Shown in pieces: positions 26,977 through 33,278 of a stretch of 64,000 bases of DNA. The position numbers and the translations under genes are program-made. The DNA comes from Virgisporangium aliadipatigenens (GTDB taxonomy: Bacteria; Actinomycetota; Actinomycetes; Mycobacteriales; Micromonosporaceae), in the NCBI RefSeq assembly GCF_016863615.1, contig NZ_BOPF01000026.1, positions 1 through 64,000 on the forward strand. Reading direction: 5' to 3'. The stretch's first letter is position 1, and each line of letters starts with the position of its first letter. Below the pieces are notes generated by a model. It ran no database searches. It was not told the DNA's origin and saw nothing but the letters and a program-made list of their open reading frames with translations.

Positions 26977-28086
26977 ATGACGCAGCGCATCAGAGAGTTG
27001 CTCGACAGCGCGGTGGAGCATGTGGAGCCGCAGGTGAAGGACCCGGTACCGGCAGTAGTACAACGCGCCCGCAGCCAGCGGCTGCGGGCCGTGGCGGCCG
27101 GGGCGGTGGCGTGCGCCACCCTGCTCGCAGGGGGCGTTGCCGTGGCTTCCATGTCGGCGCGGGACGCTGCGCCGGAGACGGCGAGCCCGGTCGGCGGCCG
27201 GCCCCCGACACCTCGGCTGGTCGACGGCAAGATCGTGGCCGGTGGGGTGGTCATACCCGTGCCGGCGGGCTGGCGGGTGGTCACGCCCGACTCACCGGAG
27301 TGGCGGCGGATCGAGCCCGACACGCCCAACTGCGAGACCTTGGAAAACACCGTGGTCATCGCCGGTCCCGACGACCACGGCTGCCCGCTCGCCCGGATCG
27401 AGATCCGGGGTCGACGCACCCCCTTCCCGATGGGACAAGGTGAGCTCGGAACCGGTGGGAAAGCCCTGTACCTCATGGCGCCGCGGATGCTGACGCTGGC
27501 GGGTGGGGAACCGGCCTGGCTGGCCACGGGCACGACCGACGATGTCCACAACGGCGAGAGGCCACCCGGCTACGGCTACCACAACACCCTCGTGATCCCC
27601 TGGGCGCAGGTCTCCATCGACCTGCGGTTCGACGGCGCGGCGCAGCGGCGGTTCATCGACACCGTGCGGACCACGCCCGAACACGACGGCCGGCTCGTGC
27701 TGCCGAAGAGCGTCGCGGTCGCAACCCTGGACCCACCGGCCCCCGACCCGCGAACGGTCCCGGATACGCACCGAAAGACCACGGACCCGAACACCATTGC
27801 CGCCGTGCTGCGGCTGCTGGGCAGCCAGGACGCCGTTGCGGACAACCGGCGCGCCTGCGCCACCGAGGAGCAGCCGACCGCCCGTCTCACCCTGGACACC
27901 GTTGACGCACCGCCGCCGGCGACACCCGGCGTGCTGCCGCCCTCCGATCCGGCGGGTGGCCTTACATCGGTCATCATCTCCTTTGACGACGACTGCCGGG
28001 AGGCCGTTTCGTCGGACGGCGGCCGGGTGCGGCTCAGCGCTGAGGCGCTGGTCGAGCTGCAGCGGCTGTTCGGGATCCGCCCGTGA
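26977..28086 (+). CDS. single-pass membrane protein, candidate anti-sigma partner of the adjacent SigE-type factor
   Basis: 369 residues from the ATG at 26977 (GGGAG 7 bp upstream). Residues 1-36 are charged (QRIRELLDSAVEHVEPQVKD), 37-58 one membrane segment (AVAAGAVACATLLAGGVAVA), and the rest an extracellular domain of no family I recognise (AVVQRARSQR before the membrane; LRFDGAAQRRFIDTVRTTPE outside). Its stop overlaps the GTG of the sigma factor (coupled translation). A short cytoplasmic tail plus outer sensor domain next to a sigma gene suggests an anti-sigma or sensor role, but no zinc-binding anti-sigma motif is visible. The order (membrane gene first) is opposite to the common one. 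Confidence 0.75.
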   Translation: MTQRIRELLDSAVEHVEPQVKDPVPAVVQRARSQRLRAVAAGAVACATLLAGGVAVASMSARDAAPETASPVGGRPPTPRLVDGKIVAGGVVIPVPAGWRVVTPDSPEWRRIEPDTPNCETLENTVVIAGPDDHGCPLARIEIRGRRTPFPMGQGELGTGGKALYLMAPRMLTLAGGEPAWLATGTTDDVHNGERPPGYGYHNTLVIPWAQVSIDLRFDGAAQRRFIDTVRTTPEHDGRLVLPKSVAVATLDPPAPDPRTVPDTHRKTTDPNTIAAVLRLLGSQDAVADNRRACATEEQPTARLTLDTVDAPPPATPGVLPPSDPAGGLTSVIISFDDDCREAVSSDGGRVRLSAEALVELQRLFGIRP

Positions 28087-28688
28087 CGAGCGAGGACCGC
28101 AAGGGCGCCTTCGCCGAATTCGTCGGCGCGCGGTACCCCGCGCTGGTGCGGTACGGCGCGCTGCTCACCGCCGACCGTGGGTACGGCGAGGACCTGGCCC
28201 AGGACGCGCTGGTCAAGACGTACCGGGCGTGGGGGCGGTTGCATCCGCACGGTGACCCGGAGGCGTACACCCGGCGGGTGATGGCCCGTGCGGCCTGGCG
28301 GGCCGGCCGGCGCTTCTGGTGGCGGGAACTGCCCGCCGCGGTGCTGCCCGAGCCCCGGCCGGCCGACCCGTACGACGGCCTGGACACCGCGCACCTGGTC
28401 CTCGCCGCGCTGCGCCGGCTACCGCCACGACAGCGGATCGTACTGCTGCTGCGGTATTGGGCCGGCCTGTCCGAACGCGAGATCGCCGAGGAACTCGGCT
28501 GCTCGGCCGGCACCGTCAAGAGCCGCGCCAGCCGCGCCATCGCCGCACTCGGCACCGACGGGCCGCTCGCCCAGACCTTCGGCGCAGGTGCGACCGGCAC
28601 CGACCGCCCGGCCGGGACCGCGGAGAGAGGCCCGGCTCATGGCCGGCCGCTGACCGCCGCACGCTCCACCGAGCAGCTTCGGCAGTAG
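28083..28688 (+). CDS. SigE-family ECF RNA polymerase sigma factor
   Basis: 201 residues from a GTG overlapping the upstream stop. Region 2: FAEFVGARYPALVRYGALLT and GYGEDLAQDALVKTYRAW. Region 4: LRRLPPRQRIVLLLRYWAGLSE and IAEELGCSAGTVKSRASRA, the DNA-binding helix-turn-helix. This matches the small SigE-type sigma factors abundant in actinomycetes. The last ~40 residues are Gly/Thr/Arg-rich with no known role. It would direct polymerase to a small regulon, possibly gated by the upstream membrane protein. Confidence 0.92.
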   Translation: MTSEDRKGAFAEFVGARYPALVRYGALLTADRGYGEDLAQDALVKTYRAWGRLHPHGDPEAYTRRVMARAAWRAGRRFWWRELPAAVLPEPRPADPYDGLDTAHLVLAALRRLPPRQRIVLLLRYWAGLSEREIAEELGCSAGTVKSRASRAIAALGTDGPLAQTFGAGATGTDRPAGTAERGPAHGRPLTAARSTEQLRQ

Positions 28689-28699
28689 CCACAGGGGAC

Positions 28700-28748
28700 G
28701 GTGGGAGGTGCGGGTGGCCGGCTACGGGCTACCCGCATTCCTCCCACC
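28700..28748. terminator. hairpin between convergent sigma-factor and S26-peptidase genes
   Basis: GGTGGGAGGTGCGGGT (28700-28715) can pair with ACCCGCA (28731-28737) plus CCTCCCACC (28740-28748), with a 2-nt bulge and a ~15-nt loop. It lies between two convergent stops (28688 and 28791), so it can end transcription from both sides. Confidence 0.6.
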
Positions 28749-28790
28749 CCCTCGTCCGGACCCGCGGAGACGGCCGCGCCGCAACATCTG

Positions 28791-29264
28791 TCACCGGCGG
28801 CCGTGAGCGCGGGTCAGCGTGCGCACCGCGACGCCGAGCACACTCTCCAACGGCAGATAGCCGAGCTGCTTGGAGTCGTAGCTGCGCGCCCCGCCGTCGC
28901 CGAGCACGACCACGCTGCCCGTGGGCACCCGCTCCCCGGCGGCCGTCGCGAGCGCGGGCACGTGACGCGGCACCGGATCCCCGGGCAGGGCGGCGACGCG
29001 TTTGATGAGCCACCGCTCCCCGGCGCCGGACCCCGGCTCGGGCTTCCGAGGGGAGGGCTCGGCGAGGACGACCACGTCGCCGGTGCGCAGCCGGCGGGGC
29101 GGCACGCGGCGCACGAGCACGCGGTCGCCGTCGTCATAGGTGGGCCGCATCGAGCCGCCGGTTATGTCGACGCTGACGTACCGGCGGCGCACCAACGCCA
29201 CTGCACCGAGCGCCACCGCTCCCAGGGGCGTCAGGAGCGCGGCGAGGACGAGGGCGGGCGTCAC
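28791..29264 (-). CDS. S26-family signal peptidase, probable leader peptidase of the peptide operon
   Basis: 157 residues from a GTG overlapping the ABC exporter stop by 4 bp. One N-terminal membrane segment (LAALLTPLGAVALGAVALV), then the catalytic serine S38 in the SGGSM-like box (DITGGSMRPTYDDGDRVLV), the general-base lysine K88 (WLIKRVAALPGD) and the closing box VVVLGDGGARSYDSKQLGY. All parts of a type I signal peptidase are present. At 157 residues it is shorter than housekeeping LepB. Its place after an ABC exporter and Cys-rich peptides with an Ala-X-Ala-like site before the first Cys suggests a dedicated processing role. Confidence 0.9.
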   Translation of the reverse strand: MTPALVLAALLTPLGAVALGAVALVRRRYVSVDITGGSMRPTYDDGDRVLVRRVPPRRLRTGDVVVLAEPSPRKPEPGSGAGERWLIKRVAALPGDPVPRHVPALATAAGERVPTGSVVVLGDGGARSYDSKQLGYLPLESVLGVAVRTLTRAHGRR

Positions 29265-31120
29265 GGCATGACGGGATCGCGGTAGCCGGCCGACTGCAGC
29301 TCGAACAGTTCCGCGTACAGGCCGCCGGCGGCGACGAGCGCGTCGTGCGTGCCGGACTCCGCGACGACACCCTCGGAGAGGACGGCGATGGTGTCGGCGT
29401 CGCGGATGGCGTTCAGGCGGTGCGAGATGAGCACGCTGGTGCGCCCGGCCCGGTGGCGGCGCAGTCCACTGTGGACCTCGTGCTCGGCGGCGGCGTCGAG
29501 GCCGGCGCTCGGTTCGTCGAGGATCAGCAGCGAACGCTCGTCGCGCATGTACGCCCGGGCCAACGCGACCCGCTGCCACTGGCCGCCGGAGAGCACCACC
29601 CCGGTCTCCGGGTCGTCGCGGTCGGCCGTGCTGAGGAAGATGCGGCTCAGCATCGTGTCGTAGCCGTCGGGGAGGCGTTCGAGCACACCGTCGACGCCGG
29701 CCCGGGCGGCGGCCGCCTCGACCGGGCCCCGCGCGGCGGCCGGATCGTCGAGGAGCCGCGCGTCGCCGACGGCGATGTTCTCGGCGGCGGTCAGCTCGTA
29801 GGACATGAAGTCCTGGAACACCACGCCGATCCGCTCCCGCAGCTGCCCGAGGTCGAACTCCCGCACGTCGACGCCGTCCCACAGCACCGCCCCGCGCTCG
29901 GGGTCGTAGAACCGGCACAGCAGCTTCACCAGGGTGCTCTTGCCGGCGCCGTTGAGACCCACCAGCGCCGTGGCCCGGCCGGCCTCGACGCTCAGCGTGA
30001 CGCCGCGCAGCACCCAGGGCAGTTCGGGCGCGTAGCGGAACCACACGTCGCGCAGCTCCACCCGGTCGCGCAGCGGCGGCACGGGCCGGTTGCCCTGCGG
30101 CAGGTCCGCTCCGGCGCGCACCACGTGCTCGTAGTGGTCGAAGACCAGCAGGGTCTGCTGCCCGGTGCCGATCGCGTGGACCGCCGTGCTGAGCGCCCCC
30201 TGCACCCCGGCGACGGCCGCCACGAGAACGGCCACGTCGCCGATGCTGAGCCGCCCCGCGCGCGCCGCGAACACCGCCCAGACGAGCCCGCCGCCGGCCG
30301 TCAGCGCGCCGAGCACGGCCAGTGCCGCCTGCACCCGCAGTTCACGCACGTCGGTGCGCCTGTTCTCGCGGTCGATGGCGTGCATCTCGGCGCGCATCCG
30401 CAGCCCGAGGAACCCGCTCAACCCGAACATGCGCACCTCCTTCGCGGCCGTCACGCTGGTCAGCAGCTGCGCGTAGAACAGCTCGCGGCGGGTGGAGTGG
30501 CTCAGTTCCCAGAACATGCGCGCGCGGACGCGGCCGATCGCCAGTTCCGCGTGCAGGGTCGGCACGGCCGCGACGGCCACCACGGCGAGCAACCACGGAT
30601 TGAGCACGGCGAGCGTGCCGAGGAACCCGGTGACGGTCAGCGCGGCCTGGCTTAGGGAGAGCCCGCTGGTGACGACGTCGGCGGGCGCGTGCGTGGCGTT
30701 TCCGGCCACCTGGAGCCGGTCGTGGAACGCCGGATCCTCGAACCGCGCTAGCCCGCCGAGCCGGCCCACGGCGGCGAACATCCGCTGCTTCGCGGCGAGC
30801 GTCACGCGCCGGCTCAACTGCCGGTCGACGAACCCGCCCAGCTGCGGCGTGACGGCGGTCAGCACACCGGCCGCGGCGAGCGCGCAGACCGGTGCGACCA
30901 GCGCCGCGGACGGCCGGTCCGGGTCGGCGACGATGTCGAGCACGGTCTTGGTGAGCCACGCGGTCGCGACCGGCAGCGCGCCGCCCGTGACGGTGGTCGC
31001 GAGACGCGCGGCGAGCAGCGGCGCGGCCGCCCGACGGGCGTAGCCGAGCGCGATGGCCGCGTGGCGCGCCGCGTCCCGCGCGCCGAGCCGGTCCCGTGGC
31101 GTGTCATCCATGCGCGTCAT
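29261..31120 (-). CDS. ABC exporter (fused permease-ATPase), probable Cys-rich peptide exporter
   Basis: 619 residues; ATG at 31120 has GGAG 4-5 bp upstream. The N-terminal half is an ABC type-1 exporter membrane domain with about six segments. The C-terminal half has Walker A LVGLNGAGKSTLVKLLCRFY, Q-loop VFQDFMSYEL, signature VLSGGQWQRVALARAY, Walker B SLLILDEPSAGLD and H-loop VLISHRLNAIRDAD. No N-terminal C39 peptidase domain is present, so leader removal must be done by another protein; the S26 peptidase encoded next is the obvious candidate. Located just after two tandem Cys-rich peptide frames. Confidence 0.9.
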   Translation of the reverse strand: MTRMDDTPRDRLGARDAARHAAIALGYARRAAAPLLAARLATTVTGGALPVATAWLTKTVLDIVADPDRPSAALVAPVCALAAAGVLTAVTPQLGGFVDRQLSRRVTLAAKQRMFAAVGRLGGLARFEDPAFHDRLQVAGNATHAPADVVTSGLSLSQAALTVTGFLGTLAVLNPWLLAVVAVAAVPTLHAELAIGRVRARMFWELSHSTRRELFYAQLLTSVTAAKEVRMFGLSGFLGLRMRAEMHAIDRENRRTDVRELRVQAALAVLGALTAGGGLVWAVFAARAGRLSIGDVAVLVAAVAGVQGALSTAVHAIGTGQQTLLVFDHYEHVVRAGADLPQGNRPVPPLRDRVELRDVWFRYAPELPWVLRGVTLSVEAGRATALVGLNGAGKSTLVKLLCRFYDPERGAVLWDGVDVREFDLGQLRERIGVVFQDFMSYELTAAENIAVGDARLLDDPAAARGPVEAAAARAGVDGVLERLPDGYDTMLSRIFLSTADRDDPETGVVLSGGQWQRVALARAYMRDERSLLILDEPSAGLDAAAEHEVHSGLRRHRAGRTSVLISHRLNAIRDADTIAVLSEGVVAESGTHDALVAAGGLYAELFELQSAGYRDPVMP

Positions 31121-31135
31121 TGAACTCCATCGGTG

Positions 31136-31165
31136 CCGTGGGGCGGCCCGACGACCGCCCCACGG
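31136..31165 (-). terminator. intra-operon hairpin between peptide genes and exporter
   Basis: Perfect 11-bp inverted repeat: CCGTGGGGCGG (31136-31146) and CCGCCCCACGG (31155-31165) around an 8-nt loop. It lies between the end of the second peptide frame (31191) and the exporter start (31120). No T-run follows. In many peptide operons such a structure lets most transcripts end after the precursor gene, giving excess precursor over exporter. Confidence 0.6.
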
Positions 31166-31190
31166 TTGCGCGGAAGAACGGAAGAACGGG

Positions 31191-31331
31191 TCAGCAGCCG
31201 CCGACGATGTGCGACGAGCAACGGTCGTCGCAGCTCGCGAGAACGTGGCGGCGGTAATGGAAGAGCAGCCCGCCGACGCACTTGCCGAACTCGTTCGTGT
31301 GCGACAGGCAGGCGCCCCGGACCGCGGTCAC
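31191..31331 (-). CDS. second Cys-rich peptide core, 46 aa if started at GTG
   Basis: From a GTG at 31331 the frame encodes 46 residues beginning MTAVRGACLSHT. From the first Cys region on it aligns without gaps over 41 residues to the peptide encoded just upstream (shared Cys spacing, FGKC versus FVRC, HVLASCDDRC versus HILASCDERC, final GC versus RC). It has five Cys; the third of the six positions is Arg. It lacks a leader of its own. Its frame is exactly -1 relative to the first peptide and stays open through the first gene's stop, so it may be the second core of a tandem precursor read by frameshift, or a degenerate copy. Confidence 0.55.
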   Translation of the reverse strand: MTAVRGACLSHTNEFGKCVGGLLFHYRRHVLASCDDRCSSHIVGGC

Positions 31332-31357
31332 CCCCCGGCCCGGGACGCCCGGGTGGG

Positions 31358-31546
31358 TCAGGGGCAGCGGCCGATGCTGACCCGCGTGCAGCGCTCGTCG
31401 CAGCTGGCCAGGATGTGACAGGTGTACCGGTAGAGGACGATGTTGATACAGCGGACGAACGTGTAGGTCGACGGCTGGCAGGCCGCCCGCGCGGTCTTCT
31501 TCGGCACGACCATGCCCAGAAGGCGGTCGGCGATCGTGTTCATCAT
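31358..31546 (-). CDS. Cys-rich secreted peptide precursor (RiPP/bacteriocin-like)
   Basis: 62 residues from the ATG at 31546; TACGGT 7 bp upstream and no ribosome site suggest a leaderless message. Leader: MMNTIADRLLGMVVPKKT, with a small hydrophobic patch, then ARA-AC (residues 19-23), an Ala-X-Ala-like cleavage site directly before the first Cys. The core from C23 has six Cys with spacing 9, 9, 5, 3 and 7 intervening residues (CQPSTYTFVRC, then TCHILASCDERC) and ends RCP. Six Cys suit three disulfides or thioether rings, but no modifying enzyme (cyclase, dehydratase) is nearby. Followed by a paralogous core, ABC exporter and S26 peptidase. I do not recognise a named family. Confidence 0.7.
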   Translation of the reverse strand: MMNTIADRLLGMVVPKKTARAACQPSTYTFVRCINIVLYRYTCHILASCDERCTRVSIGRCP

Positions 31547-31553
31547 GCCGGGG

Positions 31554-31586
31554 ACCGTAGAAGAGCGCACATACAGCGCCGATACA
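31554..31586 (-). promoter_or_regulatory. SARP-type promoter of the Cys-rich peptide operon
   Basis: On the minus strand: TGTATCG (31580-31586), 4 bp, TGTATGT (31569-31575), 9 bp, TACGGT (31554-31559), 7 bp, ATG at 31546. Repeat pitch 11 bp. The thioredoxin promoter at 23820-23852 has the same first repeat, the same -10 and the same spacings. The pairing to the SARP gene at 23899 is inference. Confidence 0.7.
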
Positions 31587-31621
31587 CCGCGCTCGTCGGC
31601 GCTCCGAATTACCTATTAAAC

Positions 31622-31634
31622 ATAGCGCTATAGT
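31622..31634 (+). promoter_or_regulatory. palindrome and -10 element before the LLM monooxygenase gene
   Basis: ATAGCGCTAT (31622-31631) is a perfect palindrome overlapping a TATAGT -10 hexamer (31629-31634). The ATG follows 7 bp later without a Shine-Dalgarno, so a leaderless message is likely. The palindrome would let a repressor block the -10. The flanking stretch (31605-31635) is unusually AT-rich for this DNA. Confidence 0.5.
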
Positions 31635-31641
31635 GGGTGTT

Positions 31642-32712
31642 ATGGCCCTCGAACTTCTCTGGTACATCCCCAACCAGGTGCAGCCCGGCCATCGCGGCGA
31701 CGACGTCGTCGACGGGCACAACAGCCTGGAGACGCTGACCTCGCAGGCGTTGGCGTTGGAGGAGCACGGCTGGGACGGTGCGCTGATCGGCACCGGTTGG
31801 GGGCGGCCCGACACGTTCACGGTCGCCACCGCGCTGACCGCCCGGACGACGACGTTCCGGCCGCTGATCGCGATCCGGCCGGGCTACTGGCGCCCTCCCA
31901 ACTTCGCCTCGGCGTCGGCAACGCTCGACCACCTGAGCGGCGGTCGCGTGCTCGTGAACATCGTCTCCGGCAAGGACGACCTCGCCGCCTACGGGGACAG
32001 CGAGGGCGATCAGGCGCACCGGTACGGGCGGACGAAGGAGTTCCTGCGGCTCGTCCGTCGACTGTGGACGGAGGAGGACGTCACCTTCGAGGGCGAGCAC
32101 TTCCGGGTGAGCGGGTCGACGGTGCTGCCGAGGCCCGTCGTGCGGGGCGCGCGCCGGCATCCCCGGCTCTACTTCGGTGGCGCTTCGGACGCGGCGGAAC
32201 GGGTTGCCGCCACCGAGGCCGACGTCCAACTCTTCTGGGGCGAACCGCTGGACGGCGTCGCCGAACGCATCGACCGCCTGCGGACCCTGAGCGCGAAGCT
32301 GGGCCGCGAGCACGCACCCCTGGAGTTCGGGCTGCGCATCACGACCCTGGTGCGCGACACGACCGAGCAGGCCTGGGCCGACGCGGAGGCGAAGGTCGCG
32401 CGGATGGCGGCCGGCGCCGGCCCGGTGCCGTTCGACCCCAACCGTTTCACCGCGGTGGGCCAGCGGCGCCTGCTCGACCTCGCGGCTCGCGGGGAGGTGC
32501 TCGACGAGAACCTGTACACCACGCCCGGCAGGTTCGGCGGCGGTGGTGCGGCCACCACCTGGCTGGTGGGCAGTGCCGAGGACGTCGCGCGCTCGCTGCG
32601 CAGGTACCGGGCCCTGGGCATCACGCACTTCGTCCTCTCCGACACCCCGTACCTGCCGGAGATCGAGCGGCAGGGCTCGCACCTGCTGCCCCTGCTGCGC
32701 GGGAACTCCTGA
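31642..32712 (+). CDS. LLM-class flavin-dependent monooxygenase (SsuD-like)
   Basis: 356 residues. The N-terminus LELLWYIPNQVQPGHRGDD is close to alkanesulfonate monooxygenases, and LIAIRPGYWRPPNFASASAT and RVLVNIVSGKDDLAAYGD are the core of that branch of the luciferase-like TIM-barrel family. SsuD-type enzymes use FMNH2 and O2 to release sulfite from alkanesulfonates. No sulfonate transporter or flavin reductase gene is adjacent, so the true substrate is open. Divergent from the Cys-rich peptide operon with overlapping control DNA; stands alone. Confidence 0.88.
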   Translation: MALELLWYIPNQVQPGHRGDDVVDGHNSLETLTSQALALEEHGWDGALIGTGWGRPDTFTVATALTARTTTFRPLIAIRPGYWRPPNFASASATLDHLSGGRVLVNIVSGKDDLAAYGDSEGDQAHRYGRTKEFLRLVRRLWTEEDVTFEGEHFRVSGSTVLPRPVVRGARRHPRLYFGGASDAAERVAATEADVQLFWGEPLDGVAERIDRLRTLSAKLGREHAPLEFGLRITTLVRDTTEQAWADAEAKVARMAAGAGPVPFDPNRFTAVGQRRLLDLAARGEVLDENLYTTPGRFGGGGAATTWLVGSAEDVARSLRRYRALGITHFVLSDTPYLPEIERQGSHLLPLLRGNS

Positions 32713-32732
32713 CGATCGGATGCGCTTGCGCG

Positions 32733-32762
32733 TGGCGCCATACGTGCGCCATGATGGCGCCA
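32733..32762 (+). promoter_or_regulatory. TGGCGCCA repeat array, probable auto-operator of the RHH protein
   Basis: TGGCGCCA at 32733-32740 and again at 32755-32762, with a shorter TGCGCCA at 32745-32751 between, so elements recur about every 11 bp right up to the ATG. Ribbon-helix-helix dimers bind arrays with one-turn pitch, and the next gene encodes such a protein. Confidence 0.55.
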
Positions 32763-33265
32763 TGGAGTTGACGCCGTTCGTGGAGCGGGTGCGGCAGGAG
32801 CTGCTCGCCGCGGCCGACGCCGCCGGGCCCGAGGGCCGCGCACTGGCCGAGCGCCTCGTCGCCCCGCTGGACTCGGCGCTGCGACTGGTTCTGCTGGCCG
32901 CGCTCTCCACTGCCTCCGACGAGATCACCGGCGACCTCGCGCCGGGTTCGGTCGAGGTGCGCCTGCGCGGGACGGATCCGGCGTTCGTGGTGACCCGACC
33001 GCCGGCCGACGATTTCGGCGCCATGGTGGCACCATCCATGGCGCCGTCCATGGCGGCCGTGCCGGCCGTCGAGGAGGAGGGCACGACGGCGCGGATCAAC
33101 TTCCGGCCGCCGGAGCACCTCAAGGCCCGCATCGAGGAAGCGGCCGCGCGCGACGGGCTCTCCGTCAACGCCTGGCTCGTGCGGGCCACCTCCGGCGTGC
33201 TCGGAACCCCGGACAACCGGAAGCGTCCGTCGAGCGGCCAGTCGTTCAGCGGCTGGGTCAGCTGA
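32762..33265 (+). CDS. ribbon-helix-helix (HicB/Arc-like) protein
   Basis: 167 residues from the ATG at 32762. The N-terminal ~75 residues are helical (VERVRQELLAAADAAGPEGRAL, RLVLLAALSTASDEITGDLA). The C-terminal part is a ribbon-helix-helix unit: RINFRPPEHLKARIEEAAAR then GLSVNAWLVRATSGVLG, as in HicB-type antitoxins and Arc-like repressors. No toxin gene is adjacent; the gene is 13 bp before a DUF4097 gene, a pairing I have the impression is common in actinomycetes. Coding DNA at 33017-33055 carries more copies of the GGCGCCATGG element found upstream, perhaps an internal binding site. Confidence 0.8.
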   Translation: MELTPFVERVRQELLAAADAAGPEGRALAERLVAPLDSALRLVLLAALSTASDEITGDLAPGSVEVRLRGTDPAFVVTRPPADDFGAMVAPSMAPSMAAVPAVEEEGTTARINFRPPEHLKARIEEAAARDGLSVNAWLVRATSGVLGTPDNRKRPSSGQSFSGWVS

Positions 33266-33278
33266 GGAGGGAACGACA

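Noticed and set aside
31332-31829. Long minus-strand frame that includes the second peptide core as its C-terminus
   Set aside because: Its upstream part is a shadow of the LLM gene and the first peptide; only the last ~46 codons look selected.
32762-33265. HicB antitoxin of a toxin-antitoxin pair
   Set aside because: No HicA or other toxin-like gene adjoins it; the partner is a DUF4097 protein, so only the DNA-binding fold is claimed.
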